From Brevibacillus aydinogluensis (GTDB lineage: Bacteria; Bacillota; Bacilli; Brevibacillales; Brevibacillaceae): a stretch of DNA of 64,000 bases. The DNA is taken from the NCBI RefSeq assembly GCF_031954365.1, contig NZ_JAUSVZ010000004.1, one strand, 5' to 3'. Below, piece by piece: positions 24,987 through 32,930 of the stretch. The notes beneath the pieces were generated by a model that ran no database searches, had not been told where the DNA came from, and saw only the letters and a list, made by a program, of their open reading frames with translations. How positions within the stretch are numbered: position 1 is the first letter of the stretch; the number at the start of each line of letters is the position of its first letter. The position numbers and the translations under genes are program-made.

Positions 24987-25685
24987 ATGAAAGGCACATG
25001 GATCATCTCGCAAACCTGGGCAGATTTGCTGTTTGCCCATTGGCCTGTTCCGGTTGAAAGGATTCAGCCGTTTGTTCCTCCTCCGTTGGAAGTAGATACA
25101 TTTGACGGCATGGCGTGGATTGGCCTGATTCCGTTTGAAATGAGCGAGATTCGGCTCAGGTTTCTTCCAGTTCCCGTAACAGTTCCCTTTCCGGAAATCA
25201 ATGTGCGCACATACGTGATCTTAGGTGGAAAACCGGCGGTATTCTTTTTGTCATTGGACGCGTCCAATCAGTTGGCCGTCGGAGCGGCAAAATTGACCTA
25301 TCACCTACCGTACTTCCACGCGAAGATGTCAATCAAACGGACAGCAGCGGAGATCCATTTCCAAAGTGAGCGGAAAGGGGGGGAGCAGCGGTTCAGCGCG
25401 ATCTACCGTCCTGCGTCCGAACCGTTCACGGCCAGACCAGGCAGCATTGAGCATTGGCTGACCGAGCGATATCGTTTTTGCTGTTTGTGCCCCCGCACGC
25501 AGCGGATTTACGGCGGGGATATTTGCCATGAACCTTGGCGTCTGCAGGCAGCCGAGGCGGTGATCCGGGAAAATACGATGGGGGACCAATACGGAATCGA
25601 CATGTCGAAGGCCCCTGTGCATCTGCTTTATGCACAGGGCGTAGTAGCGCGGATATGGCGGGCCAGAAAAATGTTCGGAGCATAG
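24987..25685 (+). CDS. DUF2071 (YqjF-like) protein
   Basis: The 232-residue soluble protein begins with TWADLLFAHWPVPVERIQPFVPP, then VDTFDGMAWIGLIPFEM and INVRTYV, the conserved pattern of DUF2071/YqjF proteins, which have an acetoacetate-decarboxylase-like fold. Function is unknown. It lies 27 nt after the glutamate synthase-like gene, with GAGGAGGGGGG before its ATG, so the two are probably one operon. Confidence 0.87.
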   Translation: MKGTWIISQTWADLLFAHWPVPVERIQPFVPPPLEVDTFDGMAWIGLIPFEMSEIRLRFLPVPVTVPFPEINVRTYVILGGKPAVFFLSLDASNQLAVGAAKLTYHLPYFHAKMSIKRTAAEIHFQSERKGGEQRFSAIYRPASEPFTARPGSIEHWLTERYRFCCLCPRTQRIYGGDICHEPWRLQAAEAVIRENTMGDQYGIDMSKAPVHLLYAQGVVARIWRARKMFGA

Positions 25686-25710
25686 GGCTTCGCTTCCCTA
25701 GTGCCTGCAC

Positions 25711-25791
25711 ACCCTGCAGCCAAACGACTCACGGTGATTCGGGGATACGGCGAAGCAGGCGAAATGCATGTCCCCGTGGCAGCTGCAGGGT
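25711..25791. repeat. Stacked inverted repeat between convergent genes
   Basis: ACCCTGCAGC (25711-25720) and GCTGCAGGGT (25782-25791) are perfect 10-bp inverted ends. Inside, CGGGGA (25740-25745) pairs with TCCCCG (25771-25776). The element is about 81 bp with no T-run. It could be a two-way structural terminator or a small palindromic mobile repeat. Confidence 0.55.
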
Positions 25792-25807
25792 ATGGGCTTT
25801 GGTCCGA

Positions 25808-26665
25808 TTACTCATGAATGGGCTGCTTGTTTTCATCCAGGGTAAATCCTTCGCCGAGCACCTCGTGCACGTCATTGACAATCACGAAGGCATGGGGATC
25901 GATCTCCTGCACGATGCTTTTGTAACGCATCACTTCGTTACGGCTGACCACGACGTACACGACCTGTTTCTGCTCGCCGGAAAACGCTCCTTTGCCTGCC
26001 AGCAGCGTAACACCGCGCCCCAGCTCCAGGATCTGTTTGGCGATTGCATCGGCGTGATTGGAGATGATGGTGAGCGCCTTTCCGGCGTATGCGCCGTCCT
26101 GAAAAAAGTCGATGACGCGGGCGGCGATGAAGACGGCGACCAGGGTGTACATGGCGCTTTCGAGATTCAAATAGATCAGCGACGCGGCAATCACCAGCAT
26201 GTCGCCAAAAAACAGCGTACGGCCCATGCTGATGCCCATGTATTTTTGCAGTACGCGGGCGATGATGTCGATACCACCCGTGGTGCCGCCGTAGCGGAAA
26301 ATGATACCGAGGCCTACCCCGACTGCCACGCCGGCGTACAGCGAGGCGAGCAGCCGATCGTCCATTGGCAGGGGCAGCACGCCCTCAAATACAGAGAGAA
26401 AGACGGAGAGGGCAACTGTGCCAAGAATCGTATAGGCAAAAGCAGTGCGTCCCAGCACTTTCCACCCGATCACGAACAGCGGCACGTTCAGGACGAAAAA
26501 GACGATCCCCTGGTCGACACTTGGGATCAACAGCTTGATCAGAATACTGATGCCGGTAATGCCGCCCTCAGCCAGATTGTTTGGAATGTTGAAGGCGTTG
26601 ATGCCGAATCCCATGATGGCGGATCCGACGATGATGGCGATGATGCTTTTGAGGCGCAGATTCAT
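25808..26665 (-). CDS. ypjC: YitT-family membrane protein (YpjC-like)
   Basis: The 285-residue protein has five to six N-terminal membrane helices and a C-terminal DUF2179 domain (about 220-285, with VVYVVVSRNEVMRYKSIVQEIDP). I start at MNLRLKSIIAIIVG, preceded by AAGGGAG; the frame is open much further upstream but without support. In B. subtilis ypjC lies at the same place before ypjD. Function is unknown. It is the only long gene on the minus strand of the window. Confidence 0.9.
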   Translation of the reverse strand: MNLRLKSIIAIIVGSAIMGFGINAFNIPNNLAEGGITGISILIKLLIPSVDQGIVFFVLNVPLFVIGWKVLGRTAFAYTILGTVALSVFLSVFEGVLPLPMDDRLLASLYAGVAVGVGLGIIFRYGGTTGGIDIIARVLQKYMGISMGRTLFFGDMLVIAASLIYLNLESAMYTLVAVFIAARVIDFFQDGAYAGKALTIISNHADAIAKQILELGRGVTLLAGKGAFSGEQKQVVYVVVSRNEVMRYKSIVQEIDPHAFVIVNDVHEVLGEGFTLDENKQPIHE

Positions 26666-26854
26666 AAGCGTTCTCCCTTCTTGTCGGTGATCCTGCGTCC
26701 GAAGGCTTCTGTCCGAGGAAGCGGGAGGGTCCTCTGGGGGATACCTTGCGGCGGCAGACATTCGCATGGTTGGATGCGGCCGAGGCGTGTGACTGCCCGA
26801 CTGGCTGCTTCGTGCGAATAGTTGGTTGAAGGCTTGTTGGTAGGTTCGACAGCC

Positions 26855-26884
26855 ATTATAATGGAATGTTGATTTGCTTGTCCA
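26855..26884 (-). promoter_or_regulatory. Sigma-A promoter of ypjC (minus strand)
   Basis: On the minus strand TGGACA (26884-26879), 18-bp spacer, TATAAT (26860-26855). The 5' leader of about 180 nt down to the ypjC start shows no structure that I recognise as a riboswitch. Confidence 0.65.
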
Positions 26885-26910
26885 TAACCTTCCAGCCAGC
26901 GTATTGAGAT

Positions 26911-26939
26911 TTGGCAAACGCAGGCTTTTCAGGTACGAT
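26911..26939 (+). promoter_or_regulatory. Sigma-A promoter of the ypjD-dapB unit
   Basis: TTGGCA (26911-26916), 17-bp spacer, TACGAT (26934-26939), divergent from the ypjC promoter. Confidence 0.7.
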
Positions 26940-26976
26940 AAAGTCACCGAATATTCTCTGGCAGAGGAGTGACCTG

Positions 26977-27315
26977 ATGAATCAGCGGAAGACCTTGCAG
27001 GAAATCCAACAGGAAGTCGACCAGTACATATCACAATTTAAGGAAGGATATTTCTCCCCGCTGGCGATGATGGCCCGGATGACGGAAGAGGTGGGAGAAC
27101 TGGCGCGGGAGATCAACCACTACTACGGCGAAAAACCAAAGAAAAAAGACGAAGCGGAGAAAACCGTGGAGGAAGAACTGGGCGACGTCTTTTTTATCGT
27201 GCTGTGTTTCGCCAATTCGCTCGGTATTGATTTGCAAGAGGCATTTGATCGTATTATGCACAAATTTAACACGCGCGATAAGGATCGCTGGACCAGAGTA
27301 GAGGAGACAAACTAG
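26977..27315 (+). CDS. ypjD: MazG-like nucleotide pyrophosphohydrolase (YpjD)
   Basis: The 112-residue all-helical protein has the MazG metal-binding pattern: MTEEVGELAREIN (EEVGE) and VEEELGDVFFIVLCFAN (EELGD). It probably hydrolyses a (deoxy)nucleoside triphosphate to the monophosphate. I start at ATG 26977 with GAGGAGTGA upstream. It lies 2 nt before dapB. Confidence 0.92.
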   Translation: MNQRKTLQEIQQEVDQYISQFKEGYFSPLAMMARMTEEVGELAREINHYYGEKPKKKDEAEKTVEEELGDVFFIVLCFANSLGIDLQEAFDRIMHKFNTRDKDRWTRVEETN

Positions 27316-27317
27316 AA

Positions 27318-28070
27318 ATGGACAAACTGATTCGTGTAGCAGTAGCAGGGGCCCATGGCCGCATGGGCCAGGAAGTGGTCAAGATGCTGGAGCAGGATGA
27401 GGAGTTGGTGTACGCAGGAGCACTGGACACGCGGGGGGATGATGAGGCGATTCAGCGGCAGCTGGACGAAATGCGCCCCGACGTGCTCGTTGACTTTACG
27501 ACGCCGCACAGCGTCTACCGCCACCTCGAACTGTGCCTTACCCACGGCATTCGGCCAGTGGTGGGGACGACCGGACTGACACCGGCGCAGCTTCAGGAGT
27601 TGACGGCGAGATACCGGGAGGCGGGGCTTGGCGGCATCATCGCGCCCAACTTCGCGATCGGGGCCATTTTGCTGATGAAATTTGCCGCCATGGCAGCGAA
27701 ATACATGCCGCACGTGGAGATCATCGAGCTGCACCACGACCGGAAGCTGGACGCACCCAGCGGTACGGCGCTGAAAACGGCGGAGATGATCGCAGCTGTT
27801 CGTGAGGAAATCAAACAGGGTCACCCGGAAGAAGCGGAGAGCATCCTGGGGGCGCGCGGCGCGGAATACCACGGGTTCCGGATTCACAGCGTGCGGTTGC
27901 CGGGCTTGGTGGCTCACCAGGAAGTGCTGTTCGGGGCAACTGGCCAGACACTTTCGATCCGTCACGACTCGATCAACCGCGAGTCGTTCATGCCGGGTGT
28001 AAACATGGCGATTAAGGCCGTTGTGAACCTGAGCGAACTGATCTATGGACTGGAGCACCTGATTGATTAG
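27318..28070 (+). CDS. dapB: 4-hydroxy-tetrahydrodipicolinate reductase
   Basis: It reduces the product of DapA with NAD(P)H on the way to lysine, cell-wall diaminopimelate and spore dipicolinate. At 250 residues it is slightly short for the family. The N-terminal VAVAGAHGRMGQEV binds the cofactor, VGTTGLT and APNFAIGA lie in the core, and ELHHDRKLDAPSGTA is the catalytic signature. Confidence 0.96.
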   Translation: MDKLIRVAVAGAHGRMGQEVVKMLEQDEELVYAGALDTRGDDEAIQRQLDEMRPDVLVDFTTPHSVYRHLELCLTHGIRPVVGTTGLTPAQLQELTARYREAGLGGIIAPNFAIGAILLMKFAAMAAKYMPHVEIIELHHDRKLDAPSGTALKTAEMIAAVREEIKQGHPEEAESILGARGAEYHGFRIHSVRLPGLVAHQEVLFGATGQTLSIRHDSINRESFMPGVNMAIKAVVNLSELIYGLEHLID

Positions 28071-28113
28071 GATTAGGCAGGATAACGCTACTTTCAGCGA
28101 GGGAGAGGTTTGC

Positions 28114-28524
28114 GTGAGAATTGCTTTGATCGCACACGACAGAAAAAAAGAAGAAATCGTTCAATTGGCAATGGCTTACGAGTCCATCCTGCGCGAGCAT
28201 GAATTGTACGCCACAGGGACGACCGGACTTCGGATCATGGAAGCAACATCCCTGCAGGTCACGCGGTTTCTCTCCGGCCCCCTGGGAGGAGATCAGCAAA
28301 TCGGAGCGATGATTGCCCGCAACGAGATGGATCTGATCATATTCTTGCGTGACCCGTTGACGGCTCAGCCGCATGAACCGGACATTATCGCACTGCTTCG
28401 CCTGTGCGACGTGCACAAGATTCCGTTTGCCACCAACATGGGCACGGCAGAAGTGCTGCTGAAGGCGCTGGAACGGGGCGAATTGCGCTGGCGCGAGGTC
28501 GTGCGCGAGGAGGAGCAGGCATGA
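28114..28524 (+). CDS. mgsA: Methylglyoxal synthase
   Basis: It turns dihydroxyacetone phosphate into methylglyoxal and phosphate. The 136-residue protein has TGTTGLRI, SGPLGGDQQIGAMIA with the catalytic aspartate, LRDPLTAQPHEPDI and TNMGTAE. It starts with GTG after GGGAGAGG. The link with the bacillithiol genes that follow makes sense because bacillithiol helps to detoxify methylglyoxal. Confidence 0.96.
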   Translation: MRIALIAHDRKKEEIVQLAMAYESILREHELYATGTTGLRIMEATSLQVTRFLSGPLGGDQQIGAMIARNEMDLIIFLRDPLTAQPHEPDIIALLRLCDVHKIPFATNMGTAEVLLKALERGELRWREVVREEEQA

Positions 28525-29210
28525 GCGAGCTTGACATCCTCGCCATCGGAGCGCATCCCGATGACGTGGAGATCGGGGCGGCCGGCAGTCTGTTGCTGGC
28601 AGTGAAGCAGGGCAAACGCGTCGGCATCCTCGACCTGACCTACGCCGAGCTTTCGTCCAACGGCACCGTCGAGCGCCGGCAGGCGGAGGCGGCCGAGGCC
28701 GACAAGCGGCTGGGAATTGCCGTCCGCTACAATTTTGGCTTGCCGGATCGCGGCCTGGAACGGGTGCGCGACGAGGCGATCAGCCGGGTCGTCGACCTGA
28801 TCCGGCAAACGCGGCCAAGCGTGGTGCTTGCGCCTTACTGGCAGGACCGTCACCCCGATCACGAGAGCGTCAGCCGGATCGTCCGAGAAGCAGTCTTTTC
28901 CGCCGGGATTCGTCTGTATAAACAATCCCTGCCCGCCTACCGCCCCAGCCAATTGCTGTACTATTTTATCAACACGACGGTGACGCCGAATGTGGTCGTG
29001 GACGTCACGCCGGTGTACGAGCAAAAAATGGAGGTGCTGCGTGCGTACCGCAGCCAGTTTGAAAAAGAAGAAGGCAGCGTCGCTACGCCGCTCAACAACG
29101 GGTATCTGGAACTGGTCGAATACAGGGAACGTCTGTTCGGGCAGCAGGCAGGCGTCAAGTACGCGGAGGGGTTTGTCAGCGCTGCGCCTTACGTGCTGAC
29201 GAGCTTGTAG
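28521..29210 (+). CDS. bshB1: Bacillithiol biosynthesis deacetylase
   Basis: It deacetylates GlcNAc-malate to GlcN-malate in bacillithiol synthesis. The 229-residue LmbE-fold protein has the zinc-binding GAHPDDVE near residues 10-17 and YWQDRHPDHE. It overlaps mgsA by 4 nt and bshA follows, the same order as in B. subtilis. Confidence 0.95.
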   Translation: MSELDILAIGAHPDDVEIGAAGSLLLAVKQGKRVGILDLTYAELSSNGTVERRQAEAAEADKRLGIAVRYNFGLPDRGLERVRDEAISRVVDLIRQTRPSVVLAPYWQDRHPDHESVSRIVREAVFSAGIRLYKQSLPAYRPSQLLYYFINTTVTPNVVVDVTPVYEQKMEVLRAYRSQFEKEEGSVATPLNNGYLELVEYRERLFGQQAGVKYAEGFVSAAPYVLTSL

Positions 29211-29228
29211 GAAGGAGAGAACACCTCG

Positions 29229-30356
29229 ATGAAGATTGGCATTACCTGCTACCCCTCGTTGGGCGGATCGGGCGTGGTTGCCACGGAATTGGGCAAACTG
29301 CTGGCGGAGCGGGGCCATCAGGTTCACTTTATCACATCCAGCATGCCTTTCCGCCTGGGAACGTTTCATCCCAACATTTTTTACCATGAAGTGGAAGTAA
29401 ATCATTACGACGTTTTCAAATACCCTCCGTACGACTTGACGCTGGCCAACCGGATGGCGCAGGTGGCCCAAAACGAAAAGCTGGACCTGCTGCACGTCCA
29501 TTACGCTGTTCCCCATGCACTGTGCGCCTATCTGGCCAAACAGATGGTGGGCGAACAGCTCAAGATCGTAACCACCCTGCACGGAACAGACATTACCGTA
29601 CTGGGATACGACTCCAGCCTGAGCGGCATGATTCGCTTCGGGATCGAGCAAAGCGACCTGGTCACCGCCGTCTCCAAGGATTTGATCCGGCAGACGTACG
29701 ACCTGCTGCAAGTCGACAAGGAGATCGTCCCGGTCTACAATTTTGTGGATAAACGGCGCTACTATCCCAAAGAGGTGGGAGAGTGGAAGCGCGTGTTCGC
29801 ACCCAACGGCGAAAAGATCCTGATGCACATTTCCAATTTTCGCCCAGTCAAGCGGGTGCCGGACGTGATCGAAGTTTTTCGGCTGGTACGGGAGCAGCTT
29901 CCGGTCAAGCTGATGCTGATTGGCGAGGGGCCTGACCTGGCCTCGGTACGCAACATGGTGGCCGAACTGGGTCTGGAAGGGGACACCTATTTCCTCGGCA
30001 AACAGGAGGATGTGGCCGAGGTCATTTCCATGGCCGACATCATGTTGCTCCCGTCGGAAAAGGAGAGCTTCGGGCTGGTAGCGCTGGAAGCCATGGCCTG
30101 CGGCGTGCCGGTCGTGACGACCAATGCGGGCGGATTGCCGGAAGTGGTGCTGGACGGCGAGTGCGGCTTTCTCCTGCCGGTCGGGGACGTGGCTGGCATG
30201 GCGGAACGGACCGTGCGCCTGTTGACCGACCCGGATCTTTTCCAGCGCCTGTCCCGCAACAGTATCCGGCGGTCGTGTGAAACCTTCTGTCACGAGAAGA
30301 TCACGTCCCAGTACGAATCGCTGTACCGCCAGCTGATCGGCTCAGGATCGTCATGA
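29229..30356 (+). CDS. bshA: GlcNAc-malate glycosyltransferase (bacillithiol)
   Basis: It transfers GlcNAc from UDP-GlcNAc to L-malate, the first step of bacillithiol synthesis. This is a 375-residue GT4 enzyme beginning ITCYPSLGGSGVVATELG, with HLHGTDI-like TLHGTDITVLG, ISNFRPVKRVPDVI and KESFGLVALEAMACGVPVV. It is next to bshB1. bshC is not in this window. Confidence 0.95.
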   Translation: MKIGITCYPSLGGSGVVATELGKLLAERGHQVHFITSSMPFRLGTFHPNIFYHEVEVNHYDVFKYPPYDLTLANRMAQVAQNEKLDLLHVHYAVPHALCAYLAKQMVGEQLKIVTTLHGTDITVLGYDSSLSGMIRFGIEQSDLVTAVSKDLIRQTYDLLQVDKEIVPVYNFVDKRRYYPKEVGEWKRVFAPNGEKILMHISNFRPVKRVPDVIEVFRLVREQLPVKLMLIGEGPDLASVRNMVAELGLEGDTYFLGKQEDVAEVISMADIMLLPSEKESFGLVALEAMACGVPVVTTNAGGLPEVVLDGECGFLLPVGDVAGMAERTVRLLTDPDLFQRLSRNSIRRSCETFCHEKITSQYESLYRQLIGSGSS

Positions 30357-30359
30357 CGG

Positions 30360-30437
30360 TCACGGACGGTACAGGCTGCTTTTCGCCATCTGAAACAGCT
30401 TGGAAATCATGATGAACAGGCCATATACGATTTTCAC
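30360..30437 (-). CDS. Candidate 25-residue hydrophobic peptide gene
   Basis: On the minus strand, between bshA and cca, a perfect AAAGGAGG lies 7 nt before a GTG that opens 25 codons and a TGA. The product begins MKIVYGLFIMISKLFQM and ends SSLYRP: one hydrophobic or amphipathic helix with basic residues, a type seen in small membrane regulators and sporulation peptides. No promoter or T-run was found. It overlaps the weakly supported longer starts of cca, which favours the shorter cca start. Confidence 0.4.
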   Translation of the reverse strand: MKIVYGLFIMISKLFQMAKSSLYRP

Positions 30438-30474
30438 ACAAACGCCTCCTTTGCTGGGCGGACGAAAAAACGGG

Positions 30475-31707
30475 GTGAAGGAGTTGCTCAAGGAACTGGC
30501 GGTTCGTATCCTGCGCACACTGGAGGACAACGGCTATGAAGCCTATTTCGTCGGCGGGTGCGTCCGCGATTGGCTGCTCGGCAGAACCGTACACGATATA
30601 GATATATGTACGAATGCCCATCCCGGCGACGTCATGCGGCTGTTTCCCGATCACTTTCCTACCGGCCTGCAGCACGGTACCGTCTCTGTCAGGCTTGACG
30701 GCCAGATGTTTGAAGTGACCACGTACCGGGTGGAAAGCACGTACGAGGACTACCGCCGGCCCACAGAGGTCTGCTTCGTCTCCGACCTGCAGCTCGACCT
30801 GGAGCGGCGCGATTTTACCATCAACGCGATGGCGATGGATCGGTTCGACCGTTTGCGCGATCCGTTTCGCGGGCGGGACGACCTGCGGGATCGGCTGATC
30901 CGGGCGGTGGGGGTCGCGGAGCGGCGCTTTTGCGAGGATGCCCTCAGGCTGTTGAGGGCGGTGCGGTTTGCCGCGCAGCTTGACTTTTCCATCGAGCCGG
31001 CTACCCTGGCGGCGATGGAGAAAACGGCACCGCTCTTGTCGCATATCGCCGCAGAGCGAATTCGGGACGAACTGCACAAGATCGTCGACAGTGCGGCGCC
31101 GCAAAAGGGGATCGGCCTGATCGTGCAGACGGGTTTGGCCGGTTTTTCTCCGCTGCTGGATCGCCTGTTCCGGACGTCGCACGAGCAGGCGTGGCGGCTG
31201 GTGCACCTGGGTACGCTCAACCAAAAGTGGGCCCTGCTGATGTATGCCGCCCGGTTTGACCCGCAGGAGGCGCGAACGCTCTGTCGACAGCTTCGGATGT
31301 CCAAGCGGGAAGTGGAAGCGATCGCCCAATTCGTCGGGCTGCTGGCGTCGCTGCGGCCGGATTGGGATGCGCCGCGCGACGTGGAGTGGGGACGACTGCT
31401 GCTGCAGGCAGGGTGGCAAGTCTGCATGGAAACGGACAACCTGTTGCAGGCGTGCTGGTGGAAGCGGAAGGACGGCCGCTCCTCCCGGTCGCTGATTGCC
31501 GCCTACGAGTCGATGCCGGTCAAGTCGCTGCGCGAACTGGCTGTCACCGGTCGCGATCTGCAGGCGGCGCTGGAACGAAAACCGGGGGGATGGATTCAGC
31601 GCGTGCTCTTGCACCTGTTGGAGCAAACGGCTCTGCACGGACTGCCCAACACCCCGGAGGCACTGGTGGAAGAGGCAAGGAGAGAGGTAGCGCGTCATGA
31701 ACATTAA
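30475..31707 (+). CDS. cca: CCA tRNA nucleotidyltransferase
   Basis: It adds or repairs the 3' CCA end of tRNA. The head domain has YFVGGCVRDWLLG and HDIDICTNA with the two catalytic aspartates, followed by RRDFTINAMAMD and EDALRLLRAVRFA. The start is uncertain: from GTG 30475 the protein is 410 residues and fits the short N-terminus of Bacillus Cca; ATG 30409/30412 and TTG 30400 are in frame, but none has a good ribosome site. Its end overlaps birA by 11 nt. Confidence 0.93.
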   Translation: MKELLKELAVRILRTLEDNGYEAYFVGGCVRDWLLGRTVHDIDICTNAHPGDVMRLFPDHFPTGLQHGTVSVRLDGQMFEVTTYRVESTYEDYRRPTEVCFVSDLQLDLERRDFTINAMAMDRFDRLRDPFRGRDDLRDRLIRAVGVAERRFCEDALRLLRAVRFAAQLDFSIEPATLAAMEKTAPLLSHIAAERIRDELHKIVDSAAPQKGIGLIVQTGLAGFSPLLDRLFRTSHEQAWRLVHLGTLNQKWALLMYAARFDPQEARTLCRQLRMSKREVEAIAQFVGLLASLRPDWDAPRDVEWGRLLLQAGWQVCMETDNLLQACWWKRKDGRSSRSLIAAYESMPVKSLRELAVTGRDLQAALERKPGGWIQRVLLHLLEQTALHGLPNTPEALVEEARREVARHEH

Positions 31708-32680
31708 GCAGGAAATCCTAAAGGCGTTTCACGCCAATCCCGGCCGATTTATCTCCGGCGAGGAGCTGAGCCAGACCTGCGGCTGCTCGCGGACGGCCGT
31801 GTGGAAGCATATCGAGGAACTGCGTCAGGAAGGCTACGAGGTGGAAGCGGTCCGCAAGGCGGGCTACCGATTGCTGGCCGCCCCTGATCGCCTGTCCGCC
31901 GAAGCGGTCATCGCCGGCTTGGACACAAAGCGGATTGGCCAGCACGTGTTGGCCTACGACACGGTAGTCTCCACCCAGCTGTTGGCGCATGAAGCGGCAG
32001 CCAAAGGGATGCCGGAAGGGACCCTGGTGATCGCGGAGCAGCAGACGGGCGGCAAAGGGCGCCTGGGACGCGCCTGGCATTCGCCCAAGGGCACGGGCAT
32101 CTGGATGAGCATGATCGTCCGTCCCGTGATCCCGATTCCGAAAACACCGCAGATGACGCTGCTGACAGCTGTCGCTGTGGCCAAGACGATGCAGCAGGAG
32201 ACAGGCGTGGACGTCAAGATCAAATGGCCCAACGACATTTTTATCGGGGGCAAAAAGGTGTGCGGCGTGCTGACGGAGTTAAATGCGGAAGCGGACCGTG
32301 TCAATTACCTCGTCATCGGCATCGGCATCAACGCCAACACCGCCGCGGCCGATTTTCCCGAAGAGCTTAGGGACATTGCCACGTCGCTTGCGATCGAGAG
32401 CGGGACGACTGTCGACCGGGTGCGGTTCATCCAGCAGTTTTGCCGGATCTTTGAAGCGGAGTACGACCACTATTTGCGGCACGGCTTTGACCGGATCAAG
32501 ACGGAGTGGGAAGCGTGCTCCTACACGATCGGCCGGTGGGTGACCGTCAAAACCATCCATTCCGAACTGGAAGGACGAGCAGTTGGTCTCGACGAAGAAG
32601 GCGTCCTGATTATCGAAGACGCCGCGGGTGCACGGCACAAAGTGTATTCCGCCGACGTCAATTATGGTGCAAACGAATAA
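31697..32680 (+). CDS. birA: Bifunctional biotin ligase / biotin repressor
   Basis: It attaches biotin to carboxylases and, in the dimeric adenylate-bound form, represses biotin genes. The 327 residues include an N-terminal winged helix (about 1-60, GEELSQTCGCSRTAVWKHIEEL), the ligase domain with GGKGRLGRAWHSP and KWPNDIFIGGKKVCGVL, and a C-terminal SH3-like domain. The position after cca and before pan is as in B. subtilis. Confidence 0.96.
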   Translation: MNIKQEILKAFHANPGRFISGEELSQTCGCSRTAVWKHIEELRQEGYEVEAVRKAGYRLLAAPDRLSAEAVIAGLDTKRIGQHVLAYDTVVSTQLLAHEAAAKGMPEGTLVIAEQQTGGKGRLGRAWHSPKGTGIWMSMIVRPVIPIPKTPQMTLLTAVAVAKTMQQETGVDVKIKWPNDIFIGGKKVCGVLTELNAEADRVNYLVIGIGINANTAAADFPEELRDIATSLAIESGTTVDRVRFIQQFCRIFEAEYDHYLRHGFDRIKTEWEACSYTIGRWVTVKTIHSELEGRAVGLDEEGVLIIEDAAGARHKVYSADVNYGANE

Positions 32681-32690
32681 GTCTTCTGGT

Positions 32691-32752
32691 ATACTCCTAT
32701 GGTGGAGGCCGTATCGTCCGGCGAACGGCACTCCAAACCGGGAGTATTTTTT
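32691..32752 (+). terminator. Terminator after birA, with a bulged inner stem
   Basis: ATACTCC (32691-32697) and GGAGTAT (32741-32747) form the outer stem, followed by six T. Inside, GGTGGAGGCCGT (32701-32712) pairs with ACGGC-A-CTCC-AA-ACC (32725-32739), leaving bulged A30 at 32730 and AA at 32735-32736. Confidence 0.75.
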
Positions 32753-32888
32753 ATGTATGAACAACACATCGTAATGGACTACAATCTGCTCAGAGCCTGT
32801 GTGGACCGAGACAGAAGGAATCCAGCGACCATGGACATATGTTTGCATGGACACCCTTCTCCCTTTTCGGCGAGAGGGTTTTTTTTTT
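32753..32888 (+). promoter_or_regulatory. panB leader with attenuator-like terminator
   Basis: CCCTTCTC (32854-32861) pairs with GAGAGGG (32872-32878), one bulge, followed by ten T (32879-32888), only 42 nt before the panB start. Upstream parts can fold, for example TGGACC...GGAATCCA with bulged AA near 32803-32824 and CCATG...CATGG at about 32829-32850. A pan-type RNA with bulged adenines is known before panB in Firmicutes; I cannot confirm that this is a member. Confidence 0.45.
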
Positions 32889-32930
32889 CGGATGGGTCCA
32901 CGGGGTGGGGCGCACAAAGAGGTGGGAGAG

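Noticed and set aside
25535..26821. Long plus-strand open frame opposite ypjC
   Set aside because: It mirrors the YitT-family gene, whose membrane helices and DUF2179 domain are clear; the product is His/Asp-rich without family features.
28365..30293. 642-codon minus-strand frame opposite bshB1 and bshA
   Set aside because: Codon-phase shadow of two recognised genes.
30400..30474. N-terminal extension of Cca
   Set aside because: No ribosome site and no family similarity; the region is better explained by the antisense small ORF.
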